IMG/VR virus record: IMGVR_UViG_3300031565_000109
Coordinates: 1 to 41,977 of that record
Strand: one strand, 5' to 3'
DNA: 41,977 nucleotides
DNA from: a virus
Shown: in pieces, positions 24,126-31,419 of the stretch
How the letters are laid out: each line of letters opens with the position of its first letter
How positions within the stretch are numbered: position 1 is the first letter of the stretch
The notes under the pieces: generated by a model
The model's database searches: none
Told to the model about the DNA's origin: nothing
Seen by the model: the letters and a program-made list of their open reading frames with translations, nothing else
Translations under genes and position numbers: made by a program

Positions 24126-24683
24126 TTAGGTGATAAGCTCGCGCCAGCCGTTTATGCCGAATGTCACCGTTGCACCTGCATCATTGGTCTGTGCCCTGAT
24201 AGTCCATGCCCCGCCCATGGCTGGTGTGATGACAATGGGTGGGCTAAGCATCGTAAGGCTTGGTGAAGGCACCGAAGAGGCAGCGCCAGTATCAAGGCCA
24301 AACATCATCGTCATCGCCGTAAATGCCCCCGTGCCATCCGCGTTTGCCGTGTAGCCTATCTCAAACTCACACGAATCGCTGAATGTGCTCAGATAGGCAT
24401 AGAGGCAAGTGATAACGTCCCTGTAGCCTGCAGTCGTTGTCCTGAGCAGGCCCGCATCCGTCAGCACCGTTGGCGCACCATTGATGCCCACCTTACTGTT
24501 CACCTTGTGGCAGAATGCTGTCCCCGCCCTGGCGGCAGCCAATGCTGGTTCGGACAGCATCACCACGTCACTCTGACCCAGCGTCCTGATATACGCAGTA
24601 CCGTCCGCGTCAATGTGCGGAGCCTGTGCTGGCCTATCTGGGTCAGTGTAGTTCCTGCCCGCAATGATTACCGTGTTAGACAT
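24126..24683 (-). CDS. Probable virion protein with T-V-I-I-A-G-R N-terminal motif
   Basis: 185 aa, beta-rich. It begins MSNTVIIAGRNYTDPDRPAQ, matching the motif of the 133-aa neighbour. Later segments such as SDSCEFEIGYTANADGTGAF and AWTIRAQTNDAGATVTFGI suggest a beta-sandwich of the capsid-decoration kind. Three such genes in a row downstream of the terminase suggest duplicated or co-adapted head decoration proteins. No specific family recognised. GAGGGGTATCCC precedes ATG. Confidence 0.62.
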   Translation of the reverse strand: MSNTVIIAGRNYTDPDRPAQAPHIDADGTAYIRTLGQSDVVMLSEPALAAARAGTAFCHKVNSKVGINGAPTVLTDAGLLRTTTAGYRDVITCLYAYLSTFSDSCEFEIGYTANADGTGAFTAMTMMFGLDTGAASSVPSPSLTMLSPPIVITPAMGGAWTIRAQTNDAGATVTFGINGWRELIT

Positions 24684-24713
24684 GGGATACCCCTCATCTC
24701 AGCTTTAAGCGCC

Positions 24714-24887
24714 TTAGAACCGACCTGGGCAGCCCCCACACGATCCTGGGGGCATGTTGCAGGTCTTCGGCTTGACGATTCCCGTGCCACCGCAGGCTGA
24801 GCACTTCCTCTGGGAGAGAACCCCCGAGATATGAGTGGACACGATTATTTTCTTACCGCGGCATACCGGACAGAGTTCTTGCTTCAT
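24714..24887 (-). CDS. DnaJ-type zinc-finger small protein
   Basis: 57 aa from ATG 24887 (GAGGGGAGAG just upstream). It has two DnaJ-like zinc-binding pairs, CPVCRGKK and CSACGGTG, followed by a cysteine-rich tail (CNMPPGSCGGCPGRF). In DnaJ such CxxCxGxG repeats bind zinc and unfolded protein. Phages often carry such small zinc proteins of unknown role. It lies directly after the large terminase stop. Confidence 0.68.
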   Translation of the reverse strand: MKQELCPVCRGKKIIVSTHISGVLSQRKCSACGGTGIVKPKTCNMPPGSCGGCPGRF

Positions 24888-24895
24888 CTCTCCCC

Positions 24896-26413
24896 TCACA
24901 GGTTCAGGTATAAACACCGGTGCGCCGCCATAGAGAGCGCCACACACGCATCAATCTTGCCCCGTTTGCTCTTGACAATCCGCAGCCGCGTCTCCTCTTC
25001 CTTGCTCATCTTGCTATTGGCATTGGCGATGTGCCGGGTCAGCTCATGGTGCGTCCCATCATGGGTGCATTCCTTGGCCCTGATGAGCTGGTATAGCTGT
25101 ACGTCCGACTCCAAACGCTCGGACCCCTGGCTGAAGGACCTCCAGTGGGCCACGTAGTCCTTGCCCTGGTCTGTGGCCAGCTTGTGTAGCTGCCACTTGT
25201 CGTAGGCCACCTCCACCACGTTGTGCTCCCCACAGAAGCGCCGTATCTCCTGGTCGATAGGGCCGAAGTCCAGCTCCCCGCCCTTGGGTGGGTACCATAC
25301 CCGGCTGTAGCGCACCGCCACGTGAGTGCCAGGGGCCATCGGATGCCGCGTGACACCCACCACTGCGAACGAATCGCCACTGACCGCTGCGTCTACCCCC
25401 AGGATCACTTCCTCACTCGACTGCAACGGCGGGAAGGGCGTCTCCACCGCGCAGCCGTGCCACCACTCGATAGGTACGAAAACATCCTCCGAGGTGACCC
25501 ACTCATTCTTGTGTACCCGGCGGAATTCCAGCTCCGTCAAGGCCCCGGCCTGCTCCTGATAGTACGCTTCCGTCTGCCAGGGGAACCGCGGCTCCGTCTC
25601 CCAGTAGCACCATAACCTTGTGGCCTCGTTGACGAACAAGGGTATCTCCTGCTCTCTCAGGATGGGGTCATACTCGATGCGGTTCTCATCAGCCCAGTCC
25701 ACCCAGAGGCGGCCCTTGTTCACACCCTGGTCGTACAGGTTCTCCAGGGTGTTGCTTTCCCCCTCGTACCCCGCATAGGTGTCCACCCAACGAAAGGACA
25801 GCCCACGCTTCGTAGGCGATAGCGTAAGCGCCGCCCACAGCCTTTGCTTGTCCTCCAGGCGGTATCCCCAAAGCTCTGAGAACGTAACACAGGCCGGGTT
25901 ACCACCTGCCTGACCTGTGGGGTCTACAGGGATGGCCTCAATGACCGAGCCGTTGGGTAGCGAGATTGCGGTCTTGCGGTCCTTCCACCGGGTCATCACA
26001 AGGCCGGTCCCCAATTTCTGATTCAGCTCTATGCTCCGGGCGATGCAGTTCAGAAGCCGATCCCCCGACTGCTTCCCATCATTGGCCGCCAGGTAGACTT
26101 CCGCAAACGGCCCCATCTGGTCAGCCACCCACGCATCCACCATAGCCGCCAGCCTGGACTTTCCTGATTTCTTGATAGCCGAAAATACAATGCTCTGCCA
26201 ACGAAATCCCAACTCCGGTGTGATCTCCAGCGCTGCCTTGAGCAATGCCTTCTGGAGCGAAAACAGCCTTATAGGCCCTGGGGTCAGCTGCCGCCCGGTC
26301 TCCACATCGCAGGGATCCTCGATGTAGAAGTACCGTTCCCCCCAATCCGCCGGGGTGATGTCGGTGCCGCGCATGGCCCACTCCTTGAGCCGACCCTGGG
26401 ATACATCCCCCAT
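24896..26413 (-). CDS. terL: Terminase large subunit (ATPase/nuclease)
   Basis: 505 aa from ATG 26413; the frame is open to 26557, but that extra part overlaps the small terminase coding sequence and does not look like protein sequence of this family. ATPase domain: SIVFSAIKKSGKSRLAA (Walker A variant) near residue 85, and downstream VTFSELWGYR. Nuclease domain: VILGVDAAVSGDSFAVV (first catalytic Asp) near 335 and the C-terminal SKRGKIDACVAL (last catalytic Asp). It powers DNA packaging into proheads and cuts the concatemer. Partner small subunit is directly upstream. Confidence 0.88.
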   Translation of the reverse strand: MGDVSQGRLKEWAMRGTDITPADWGERYFYIEDPCDVETGRQLTPGPIRLFSLQKALLKAALEITPELGFRWQSIVFSAIKKSGKSRLAAMVDAWVADQMGPFAEVYLAANDGKQSGDRLLNCIARSIELNQKLGTGLVMTRWKDRKTAISLPNGSVIEAIPVDPTGQAGGNPACVTFSELWGYRLEDKQRLWAALTLSPTKRGLSFRWVDTYAGYEGESNTLENLYDQGVNKGRLWVDWADENRIEYDPILREQEIPLFVNEATRLWCYWETEPRFPWQTEAYYQEQAGALTELEFRRVHKNEWVTSEDVFVPIEWWHGCAVETPFPPLQSSEEVILGVDAAVSGDSFAVVGVTRHPMAPGTHVAVRYSRVWYPPKGGELDFGPIDQEIRRFCGEHNVVEVAYDKWQLHKLATDQGKDYVAHWRSFSQGSERLESDVQLYQLIRAKECTHDGTHHELTRHIANANSKMSKEEETRLRIVKSKRGKIDACVALSMAAHRCLYLNL

Positions 26414-26441
26414 AGCCCCCACGAAGGTCCGGGCGAAGTCG

Positions 26442-26936
26442 TCAGGGGCGAAGCCTCGCAGGGCCGCCTCCGACAAAGTCGGTGAGGATGAGGTTGCGGA
26501 TGGCAATCTGGTACTCCTCCGGCAGCCTGGATAGAAATGTCTCCAGGTCTCCCTCAATCACGATCTGCTTATCAGGACTGTCTACCCCAAGTATCTTGGC
26601 TTCCTTCTCAATGGCCCGCAAGATGGCCTGGTAGTCCTTCTCAGCCCACGCAGAGCGTTTGACCTCAGAGAGCTCCGCCAGGATGCGGGCTATGTGTTCG
26701 GCGATGTCCTCAGCAGCACGCTTGCGCCAGTCTTCACGAATAGCTTTGAGGTCATTGTTCATAGTCTGTTGCGTCCAGGGCATGCCCGTCCTGGGGTTCA
26801 GCATGCCCTCGTTGGCAAGCTCGTCGGCTATCTCCCGCTCCGTGTACCCCCGAAGCCGCAGGCTTGCCACCTGCCGCCTACGCAAGGCCACCAGGACCTT
26901 ATGGCTCACGGTATGAGGGCTTTGATTCTTGGGCAC
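26442..26936 (-). CDS. terS: Terminase small subunit
   Basis: 164 aa. An N-terminal helix-turn-helix region (RRRQVASLRLRGYTEREIAD) suited to packaging-site recognition, a coiled-coil oligomerisation region (DIAEHIARILAELSEVKRSA) and a C-terminal tail (EEYQIAIRNLIL) likely to contact the large subunit. Context directly upstream of the large terminase and just downstream of a strong promoter supports the call. The family itself is diverse, so the assignment relies on layout and HTH pattern. Confidence 0.78.
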   Translation of the reverse strand: MPKNQSPHTVSHKVLVALRRRQVASLRLRGYTEREIADELANEGMLNPRTGMPWTQQTMNNDLKAIREDWRKRAAEDIAEHIARILAELSEVKRSAWAEKDYQAILRAIEKEAKILGVDSPDKQIVIEGDLETFLSRLPEEYQIAIRNLILTDFVGGGPARLRP

Positions 26937-26984
26937 CTAACAAATCCTTTACTGACAACAGATACAGACGACCTGTAATGGCAA

Positions 26985-27019
26985 AGCCCCGCCCACCCGC
27001 CGTCCGGGTAGACGGGGCT
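26985..27019 (-). other. Leader hairpin upstream of terminase
   Basis: On the minus strand AGCCCC (27019-27014) pairs with GGGGCT (26990-26985), with an inner ACCCG/CGGGT stem. It lies inside the leader made by the promoter at 27033-27061 and is followed by only three T residues. It could be an attenuator or protect the 5' end of the late transcript. Confidence 0.5.
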
Positions 27020-27032
27020 AATGCTCCGTCAC

Positions 27033-27061
27033 ATTGTACAGCATAGTTTGTAACTTGTCAA
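27033..27061 (-). promoter_or_regulatory. Strong sigma70-type promoter of the terminase/late operon
   Basis: TTGACA (27061-27056) and TACAAT (27038-27033) on the minus strand are separated by exactly 17 bp: a perfect -35 and a 5/6 match to the -10 consensus. The start site would be near 27026, leaving a leader of about 90 bases before the small terminase ATG at 26936. It is the clearest host-type promoter in the window. Confidence 0.8.
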
Positions 27062-27075
27062 GTAGGGGTCAAAGA

Positions 27076-27810
27076 CTACTCCAGCTCATCCTCCACATCA
27101 TCAACAATTGCACACCGGCAATTGGCATGACGGGACACCTCCACAGAAGCCCCTTCGCTCTGCGTGAGATAATCCGTAGTGACAAGTGATAACAGTCCCC
27201 CGAAGGAACTCGCAGCCTTGGTGGACAGGGTACTCCCAAAGCTGACCAGGCCGCTCATCGGATGGGGTGCGCCAGGATAGCCATCAACCGGAAGATTCCA
27301 CGTACCTAGAAGTTTCCACCATTTGTCCTTCCGCCTCATATCAGCACCGGCCCGTTCCAGCTCCGCCAGGTCGCCCTGTGCCTGTGATCCCTCATGGGTA
27401 CGGTACTCGGTGTGAGGCTCCCCGGCCCCAGCCAGGGCCATCAGTGTTAAGAACTCCCCAAAATGGCCCTCACGATAGGCCCGTGTAGACATAGACTCAC
27501 CAGAGAGCCACAGCGGGCAGGCGAACCAGCCGGGGTTGCGGGGTGGGTAGCCCTCCCAATCCAGGCACGCCATGAGCCGCATCTGCGGACTGACGGGGCT
27601 CATACCCTTTAGTGCCCTCGTTGCAAGGATATTCACGAAGTTGGCGCATCTCCAGCCCTCAGCCTCACGATCCAGAAACCGGCAAGACCCGCAGCGACAA
27701 CCATCACGGGCCGGGACAGGGCGAATGGACACAGCATCCACCGGCTCCCAGCTACCCAGGGGTACATTCCAAACAGAATCCTTCCAGTTGATTGTTATGC
27801 TGTCAACCAT
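27076..27810 (-). CDS. Cysteine-rich protein with MuF-like C-terminal signature
   Basis: 244 aa from ATG 27810, which overlaps the stop of the preceding gene (ATGGTTGA). Near residue 32 is a metal-site-like cluster, CRCGSCRFLDREAEGWRC, and near 80-100 MACLDWEGYPPRNPGWFACP. The C-terminus reads EVSRHANCRCAIVDDVEDEL; the H-x-NCRC pattern is the ending found in MuF/SPP1-gp7 head morphogenesis proteins, including this phage's own portal fusion. No MuF domain body was recognised. It might be a minor head protein or injected cargo; this is inference. Confidence 0.55.
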   Translation of the reverse strand: MVDSITINWKDSVWNVPLGSWEPVDAVSIRPVPARDGCRCGSCRFLDREAEGWRCANFVNILATRALKGMSPVSPQMRLMACLDWEGYPPRNPGWFACPLWLSGESMSTRAYREGHFGEFLTLMALAGAGEPHTEYRTHEGSQAQGDLAELERAGADMRRKDKWWKLLGTWNLPVDGYPGAPHPMSGLVSFGSTLSTKAASSFGGLLSLVTTDYLTQSEGASVEVSRHANCRCAIVDDVEDELE

Positions 27811-28072
27811 TATCTTCCTCTGTAAGCAACCGGAAGGCCTCCTCATGAGTGGTACTGAACTCCGGATCCGGGTCCTCCTCGATGGCTCCAAGGCCGCAGG
27901 GGATACACAGCACCTTACACGTCTGCCTCCGCATCATAATCTGGCTGCTGGGCGCAACCCAGACCGCCGCGTCACAATCGGCGCACCTTGCCTTGGTGGA
28001 GCCGGTGACGATCTCACCCCGTTGACTGACCTCCACGGGCACGGCTACGATGATACACCTGTCATCAGGCAT
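27803..28072 (-). CDS. Zinc-ribbon small protein
   Basis: 89 aa. Two cysteine pairs, CADCDAAVWV and CIPCGLGAIEEDP, suggest a zinc ribbon. The ATG at 28072 is preceded by GGAGGTGGTG and shares a base with the upstream stop; a GTG one codon earlier is also possible. Function unknown; phage zinc ribbons may bind DNA or proteins. It is one of two adjacent zinc-ribbon genes. Confidence 0.62.
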   Translation of the reverse strand: MPDDRCIIVAVPVEVSQRGEIVTGSTKARCADCDAAVWVAPSSQIMMRRQTCKVLCIPCGLGAIEEDPDPEFSTTHEEAFRLLTEEDNG

Positions 28073-28323
28073 CACACCACCTCCAGGAGCAGGTCACGTC
28101 GGCGAAGACGCCCCACAAGTTCATTGAATCCAGCCTCATAGTGCGGAGTGACCTTGCCGAAGCGGGTCACGACCTGATATCCACACTTAGGGCACTCCAA
28201 CACATCACCAGCCGCGAGCCTGTACGGAGTGCCCTTCTCAGTCAGCTCCAGGACCTCCTGGCCCACCTTGGCCACATGCATCTTGCGGCGGCACTTCACG
28301 CAGAACTCATCTCTGGTGTCCAT
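28072..28323 (-). CDS. Zinc-ribbon small protein
   Basis: 83 aa with a classic zinc-ribbon pattern: FCVKCRRKMHVAK near the N-terminus and LECPKCGYQVVTRFGK in the middle, followed by a basic helix (ELVGRLRRRDLLLEV). It overlaps the upstream gene by 17 bases and the next by one base. The C-terminal basic helix would suit nucleic-acid binding. No specific family is claimed. Confidence 0.65.
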   Translation of the reverse strand: MDTRDEFCVKCRRKMHVAKVGQEVLELTEKGTPYRLAAGDVLECPKCGYQVVTRFGKVTPHYEAGFNELVGRLRRRDLLLEVV

Positions 28324-28507
28324 GACTATCCTCCTCGGCTATCATCCGCTTCAGCCAGCGGTCCAGGCCATTGGCCGCTGCGCCATAATCAGTATTGTAC
28401 GCCGCATCAGAATCCACGAAGGTCTCTACTATGGTCACACACTCCAGGGCATCCTTTCCGCTCCGAATCACGTAACCAGGCTTGCCGCCCTTGACCTCAA
28501 TCTGCAT
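28307..28507 (-). CDS. Small hypothetical protein
   Basis: 66 aa from ATG 28507 (GGGGGAATAGCG before it). The product begins MQIEVKGGKPGYVIRSGKDA and ends ANGLDRWLKRMIAEEDSHGH. The frame is open further upstream into palindrome copy C, but that part is non-coding by character. First gene after a promoter-like palindrome pair. No function recognised. Confidence 0.55.
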   Translation of the reverse strand: MQIEVKGGKPGYVIRSGKDALECVTIVETFVDSDAAYNTDYGAAANGLDRWLKRMIAEEDSHGHQR

Positions 28508-28523
28508 CGCTATTCCCCCTTCC

Positions 28524-28554
28524 ATCATGCCACAGCCCAACCCTTTGCCAGCAA
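28524..28554 (-). promoter_or_regulatory. Promoter-like element at operator copy C
   Basis: TTGCTG (28554-28549) and CATGAT (28529-28524) on the minus strand, 19 bp apart, in the same register relative to the palindrome as in copies A and D. The -10 is weak (4/6). It would serve the small gene starting at 28507 and the two zinc-ribbon genes. Confidence 0.4.
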
Positions 28555-28586
28555 AAGAAACCGTCACCCCGGCTTTTGCACAAAAG
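28543..28586. promoter_or_regulatory. Paired-palindrome operator, copy C
   Basis: CTTTGC-CA-GCAAAAG (28543-28557) and CTTTTG-CA-CAAAAG (28573-28586), centres 30 bp apart. The distal palindrome begins two bases after the TGA stop of the lytic enzyme gene (TGAGCCTTTTG, as in copy D), so the element fills the gap exactly. Confidence 0.65.
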
Positions 28587-28588
28587 GC

Positions 28589-29146
28589 TCACCGCCAGAA
28601 GCAATGATCTCCAATTTGGCCCACAAACACCTTCGCAGGCGCCCACGGAGGCTCGCCCTCCGGCCAGAACCGCGGATTGTCGAAGTACCGCACGCCAGCC
28701 CAGCCCACCGGATCCGCCGCGCCGTTCACTACCGCCATAGACATGGCCAGCAGGTCCAGCCACCGCTCACGGGCATCGGGTGCAGAACCTAGCCACTCCA
28801 GGGCCATGCGGTCAAAACATGCGGGATCACTGTCCTGCTCGATCTGACAACGGGCGAAGGCCCATCTGCGCTCTGGAGTCCAGGCCATGAACTGCCCATC
28901 GGCAAAGACTACCTGCTCGAAGTAGGCGGCCTCTATCCAGGCAACCCGGTTGAACACCACGCGGGCCACAAGCTCCTGCCCCAACACCGGCTGCCCCGTG
29001 GCCTCGTACAGAACCGTCAAGGCCATCAGGTACACGTTGGTCGGCACGGGGTCCTCCACGCCACGATCCATACCTGCCACCGCAGGCACAGGGCAGCAAC
29101 ACAATACCACCAGAGCCACCAGAATAGCCCACAACCGAGAATCCAT
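28589..29146 (-). CDS. SleB-like cell wall hydrolase (endolysin candidate) with signal sequence
   Basis: 185 aa from ATG 29146 (GGGGGGCTGGGT before it). A hydrophobic N-terminus (LWAILVALVVLCCCPVPAVA) looks like a signal peptide or signal-arrest-release anchor. The remainder follows the SleB/Hydrolase_2 pattern: ALTVLYEATGQPVLGQELVA with VVFNRV, a glutamate in the first motif as catalytic candidate, DPVGWAGVRYFDNPRFW, and IGDHCFW at the end. This family cleaves peptidoglycan glycan strands. An exported endolysin would not need a holin for transport. The open frame upstream of 29146 covers two hairpins and is unlikely coding. Confidence 0.78.
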   Translation of the reverse strand: MDSRLWAILVALVVLCCCPVPAVAGMDRGVEDPVPTNVYLMALTVLYEATGQPVLGQELVARVVFNRVAWIEAAYFEQVVFADGQFMAWTPERRWAFARCQIEQDSDPACFDRMALEWLGSAPDARERWLDLLAMSMAVVNGAADPVGWAGVRYFDNPRFWPEGEPPWAPAKVFVGQIGDHCFWR

Positions 29147-29182
29147 ACCCAGCCCCCCGTTCATAGCATAAACCCCCTTAGC

Positions 29183-29198
29183 GGGCGCCACAGCGCCC
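29183..29198. other. GC hairpin upstream of the lytic enzyme gene
   Basis: GGGCGC-CACA-GCGCCC forms a perfect 6-bp stem in the leader of the hydrolase gene, 16 bp downstream (minus strand) of a larger hairpin. Two stable hairpins in a row suggest control of the lysis gene at RNA level. Confidence 0.45.
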
Positions 29199-29213
29199 CA
29201 GATACCGCCCAGC

Positions 29214-29240
29214 GGGGCGGGTGTGGCTAGCACCCGCCCC
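29214..29240. terminator. 10-bp GC hairpin between resolvase and lytic enzyme genes
   Basis: GGGGCGGGTG-TGGCTAG-CACCCGCCCC is a perfect 10-bp stem located 37 bp after the resolvase stop. No T-run follows on either strand, so it may be a pause site, Rho-dependent end or processing site rather than a classic terminator. Confidence 0.5.
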
Positions 29241-29277
29241 TTCCTGCTAGGCGTGTGAGGAGGATGAGGAGGATGGA

Positions 29278-29892
29278 TCATATCTTACCCTCGATTTGTA
29301 ACAGCTTGCCAGCCACGATGCCAATAGCGATAGCGTCGGCTGCATCGTGCTCGGACTCTGAGAGTGCAATCCCGGTGCGCATCTTGACGTATCGGCGTAC
29401 CAGGGGCTTCATCTGCCCTGCTGGGAGCCGCCCCGCCCCGGTGAACAGCGGCTGCCACCGCGCCGGGTCTATGGAGTATACTGGCCTCATCTGAACGCGT
29501 CCGCTCTTGGGTTCCACACAGGACCAGCCCACCGCCACCAGGACCAGGTACATCCGCTCCAGGGCCGCACCCAGGGCCAGCACCGAGGCCTTGGACATCT
29601 TGCCCCTGCGCAAAGCAGCCCCCACCCACTGAGGCTCTTCATAGACCAGAGCATCCAGGGGTCCGTGATCCTCATCGGCATAGTACAGCGCCAGCCGTAG
29701 GCCGTCGAAGGCGGACTTGGCCCGCTTGACGTGGACCAGTTCAGTTACTTTGGCCCGGTACGGCTCAGCCTTGATGACACCATACTTGAGAACCTGGTCG
29801 CCGGGCTGACGGATGACAGCATAACCGGTGCGCAAATATCCGAGGTCCAGAGCCGCGACGGTGACAGTATCGCTCACCTCTACCTCATCCAT
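29278..29892 (-). CDS. RuvC-like Holliday junction resolvase
   Basis: 204 aa from ATG 29892, which overlaps the end of the upstream gene; an ATG at 29925 is the alternative. RNase-H-fold motifs: VTVAALDLGYLRTGYAVI (first catalytic Asp), ALVYEEPQWVGAALRRGKMS (catalytic Glu with the following basic helix), and EHDAADAIAIGI (C-terminal Asp pair) characterise phage RuvC-like resolvases. It should resolve branched DNA before packaging. Length fits the family. Confidence 0.8.
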   Translation of the reverse strand: MDEVEVSDTVTVAALDLGYLRTGYAVIRQPGDQVLKYGVIKAEPYRAKVTELVHVKRAKSAFDGLRLALYYADEDHGPLDALVYEEPQWVGAALRRGKMSKASVLALGAALERMYLVLVAVGWSCVEPKSGRVQMRPVYSIDPARWQPLFTGAGRLPAGQMKPLVRRYVKMRTGIALSESEHDAADAIAIGIVAGKLLQIEGKI

Positions 29893-30146
29893 GCTGAACG
29901 GCCTGCCTTGCCCTGTTTTACCCATTCCACCGTCAGCATTCTATCTACATACCACCTCGGGGCGTTCGCGTCCTTTGCCACTACTACCCACGTGAAATTC
30001 CGGTGCTGTACTAAACCCAGCAAGCCTCCATTATGCTCTTGTATGTCCCGCACCACCCGACTCGCTGCCAGTCGTCTATAGGGATAAAACACCGGATCGC
30101 GGTATACAGCCTGCCCGCGCATATCAGATCGCTTCGTCTTAGTCAC
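29880..30146 (-). CDS. Hypothetical basic protein, GTG start
   Basis: 88 aa starting with GTG at 30146, overlapping the upstream stop (GTGA), with GGAGGAGGTAAGGG before it. The product is basic and aromatic (YRDPVFYPYRRLAASRVVRD; FTWVVVAKDANAPRWYVDRM). No family recognised. The coupled start and end overlaps show it belongs to the nuclease/resolvase operon. Confidence 0.58.
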   Translation of the reverse strand: MTKTKRSDMRGQAVYRDPVFYPYRRLAASRVVRDIQEHNGGLLGLVQHRNFTWVVVAKDANAPRWYVDRMLTVEWVKQGKAGRSAWMR

Positions 30147-30342
30147 CCCTTACCTCCTCCGCAGTGAACGGCCCATGTTCACCGGTATCGGGGTCAGGCC
30201 CCATCTGGCGCCACCACTCACGGCACTCGTTGCACCGGCAATCATAGGGGTGATCGCTTGATTCTAACAACGACGCCACCTCGTCTCGCGGTATGCCCAG
30301 CGAATCAGCCAACGCCATGGGATCTACTGCATATCCTCTCAT
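30139..30342 (-). CDS. Small hypothetical protein with HTH-like and cysteine motif
   Basis: 67 aa from ATG 30342 (GGGAGGATAGTGGTT before it; the same GGAGG overlaps the stop of the small membrane gene). Contains ALADSLGIPRDEVASLLESS, which resembles a helix-turn-helix, then YDCRCNECREWW with three closely spaced cysteines. A DNA- or zinc-binding role is possible. It overlaps the next gene by GTGA. Confidence 0.55.
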   Translation of the reverse strand: MRGYAVDPMALADSLGIPRDEVASLLESSDHPYDCRCNECREWWRQMGPDPDTGEHGPFTAEEVRGD

Positions 30343-30347
30343 AACCA

Positions 30348-30491
30348 CTATCCTCCCCCCAACAGTTTCGGTACCCAATACTCCAGGTACCCCATCCACG
30401 TGAACGCCTGGCACAGCAGGCACAGCCCGATGATTAGAACTGCCAAGAGTATGCGGGCCGCTACCAATAGGAACCGGTCAGTCCTATCCAT
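30348..30491 (-). CDS. Small single-pass membrane protein, 47 aa
   Basis: ATG at 30491 starts two bases after the stop of the nuclease gene (TGAGTATG). The product is MDRTDRFLLVAARILL.., with one strongly hydrophobic helix (FLLVAARILLAVLIIGLCLL) and a C-terminal aromatic patch (FTWMGYLEYWVP). Tight coupling on both sides supports a real gene. It lies 1.2 kb upstream of the lytic enzyme, so a pinholin or other lysis role is conceivable but unproven. Confidence 0.6.
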   Translation of the reverse strand: MDRTDRFLLVAARILLAVLIIGLCLLCQAFTWMGYLEYWVPKLLGGG

Positions 30492-30493
30492 AC

Positions 30494-31159
30494 TCACTCA
30501 ACTTCTCCCAATTCTAACCGCCCTTGATATGCCGACAGCAAATCCAGGAACACACCCAGGCGCTCCTCCAAGCGGCCCACACCGCTCTCCTGATAACCCC
30601 CGCCCTCCTCCCTCCCAATGCGTAGAATACGCACCCTCTTCACTTCATGACCGTTCTCCACCAGCAGATTCCAATACGCCGCGGCCTGTAGGCGGTGCCC
30701 CTCAAACACATTAGAGCCAGTCTTCCAGTCCAGTTGTGCAGGTACGCCGTCCAACAAACCGTAGAAGTCCGGCGTACCACCATAGCCGTATTCCTCAGAG
30801 ACCAATGGGTGCTCCATAAACAGCGGCTCCGCCTTGTGCCGCTCACAATATTGCAGGAACTTCGCCATGGAGTTCCGCGCCAGGGCCACCTGAGTAGCTG
30901 AATAGTTGGCCAAGTTCGGTTCACCGCCCATGAGGTGACACTGCACCATCTCGTGAGCAAGCGTGCCCACACGACCACTCTCTTCCAGGATGGCCCGGTG
31001 ATCCAGGCCCCGCCGCGTCACGTTGGCCGCCCAGTCTATGAGACGGGGCTTAGACAGCTGACCCGTGATGGTGGAGACACCGGGCACTATCACACCGTCA
31101 GGCTTTTTGTAGATGGTATGCCCCTTGACGATGGGGCCAAACTCCGCGTATCTGTTCAT
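30494..31159 (-). CDS. RecB/Cas4-like PD-(D/E)XK exonuclease
   Basis: 221 aa. Motifs of the PD-(D/E)XK family appear in order: GRVGTLAHEMVQ (His motif, about residue 65), YGGTPDFYGLLDG (Asp, about 128), QLDWKTGSN (D-x-K core, about 143) and GHRLQAAAYWNLL (Q-x-x-x-Y, about 155). Phages use such exonucleases for recombination or host DNA breakdown. It overlaps the preceding gene by ATGA. The lack of an iron-sulphur cysteine set argues against true Cas4. Confidence 0.8.
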   Translation of the reverse strand: MNRYAEFGPIVKGHTIYKKPDGVIVPGVSTITGQLSKPRLIDWAANVTRRGLDHRAILEESGRVGTLAHEMVQCHLMGGEPNLANYSATQVALARNSMAKFLQYCERHKAEPLFMEHPLVSEEYGYGGTPDFYGLLDGVPAQLDWKTGSNVFEGHRLQAAAYWNLLVENGHEVKRVRILRIGREEGGGYQESGVGRLEERLGVFLDLLSAYQGRLELGEVE

Positions 31160-31419
31160 CCCAACCCCACCGTGCTCCTGATAACCCGCTCACGTCCTAC
31201 AAACGGTCCACCAGGGTAAAGCGCCAAGGCACCGGATTCTATGTGACGGCAGTAGCGACCTATACCCTGGCAAGTAGAGCACTCTCTGGGATAATCACCC
31301 CCCCACTCCAAGCCACCACAGCAGGAGCAATCCACTATCTCCCACCCCGGATTGATAGGATGGGGTTCCGTTGGAATATGGACGACGACTTGCTTCTGGC
31401 TATCCCAGTATGCCATCAT
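31156..31419 (-). CDS. Cysteine-rich zinc-finger protein
   Basis: 87 aa from ATG 31419, which overlaps the upstream stop (ATGA). Contains VDCSCCGGLEWGGDYPRECS followed by TCQGIGRYCRHI, a DnaJ-like arrangement of CxC/CxxC pairs with glycine. It starts MMAYWDSQKQVVVHIPTEPH. The function is not recognised; the cysteine spacing suggests one or two zinc ions. Confidence 0.6.
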   Translation of the reverse strand: MMAYWDSQKQVVVHIPTEPHPINPGWEIVDCSCCGGLEWGGDYPRECSTCQGIGRYCRHIESGALALYPGGPFVGRERVIRSTVGLG

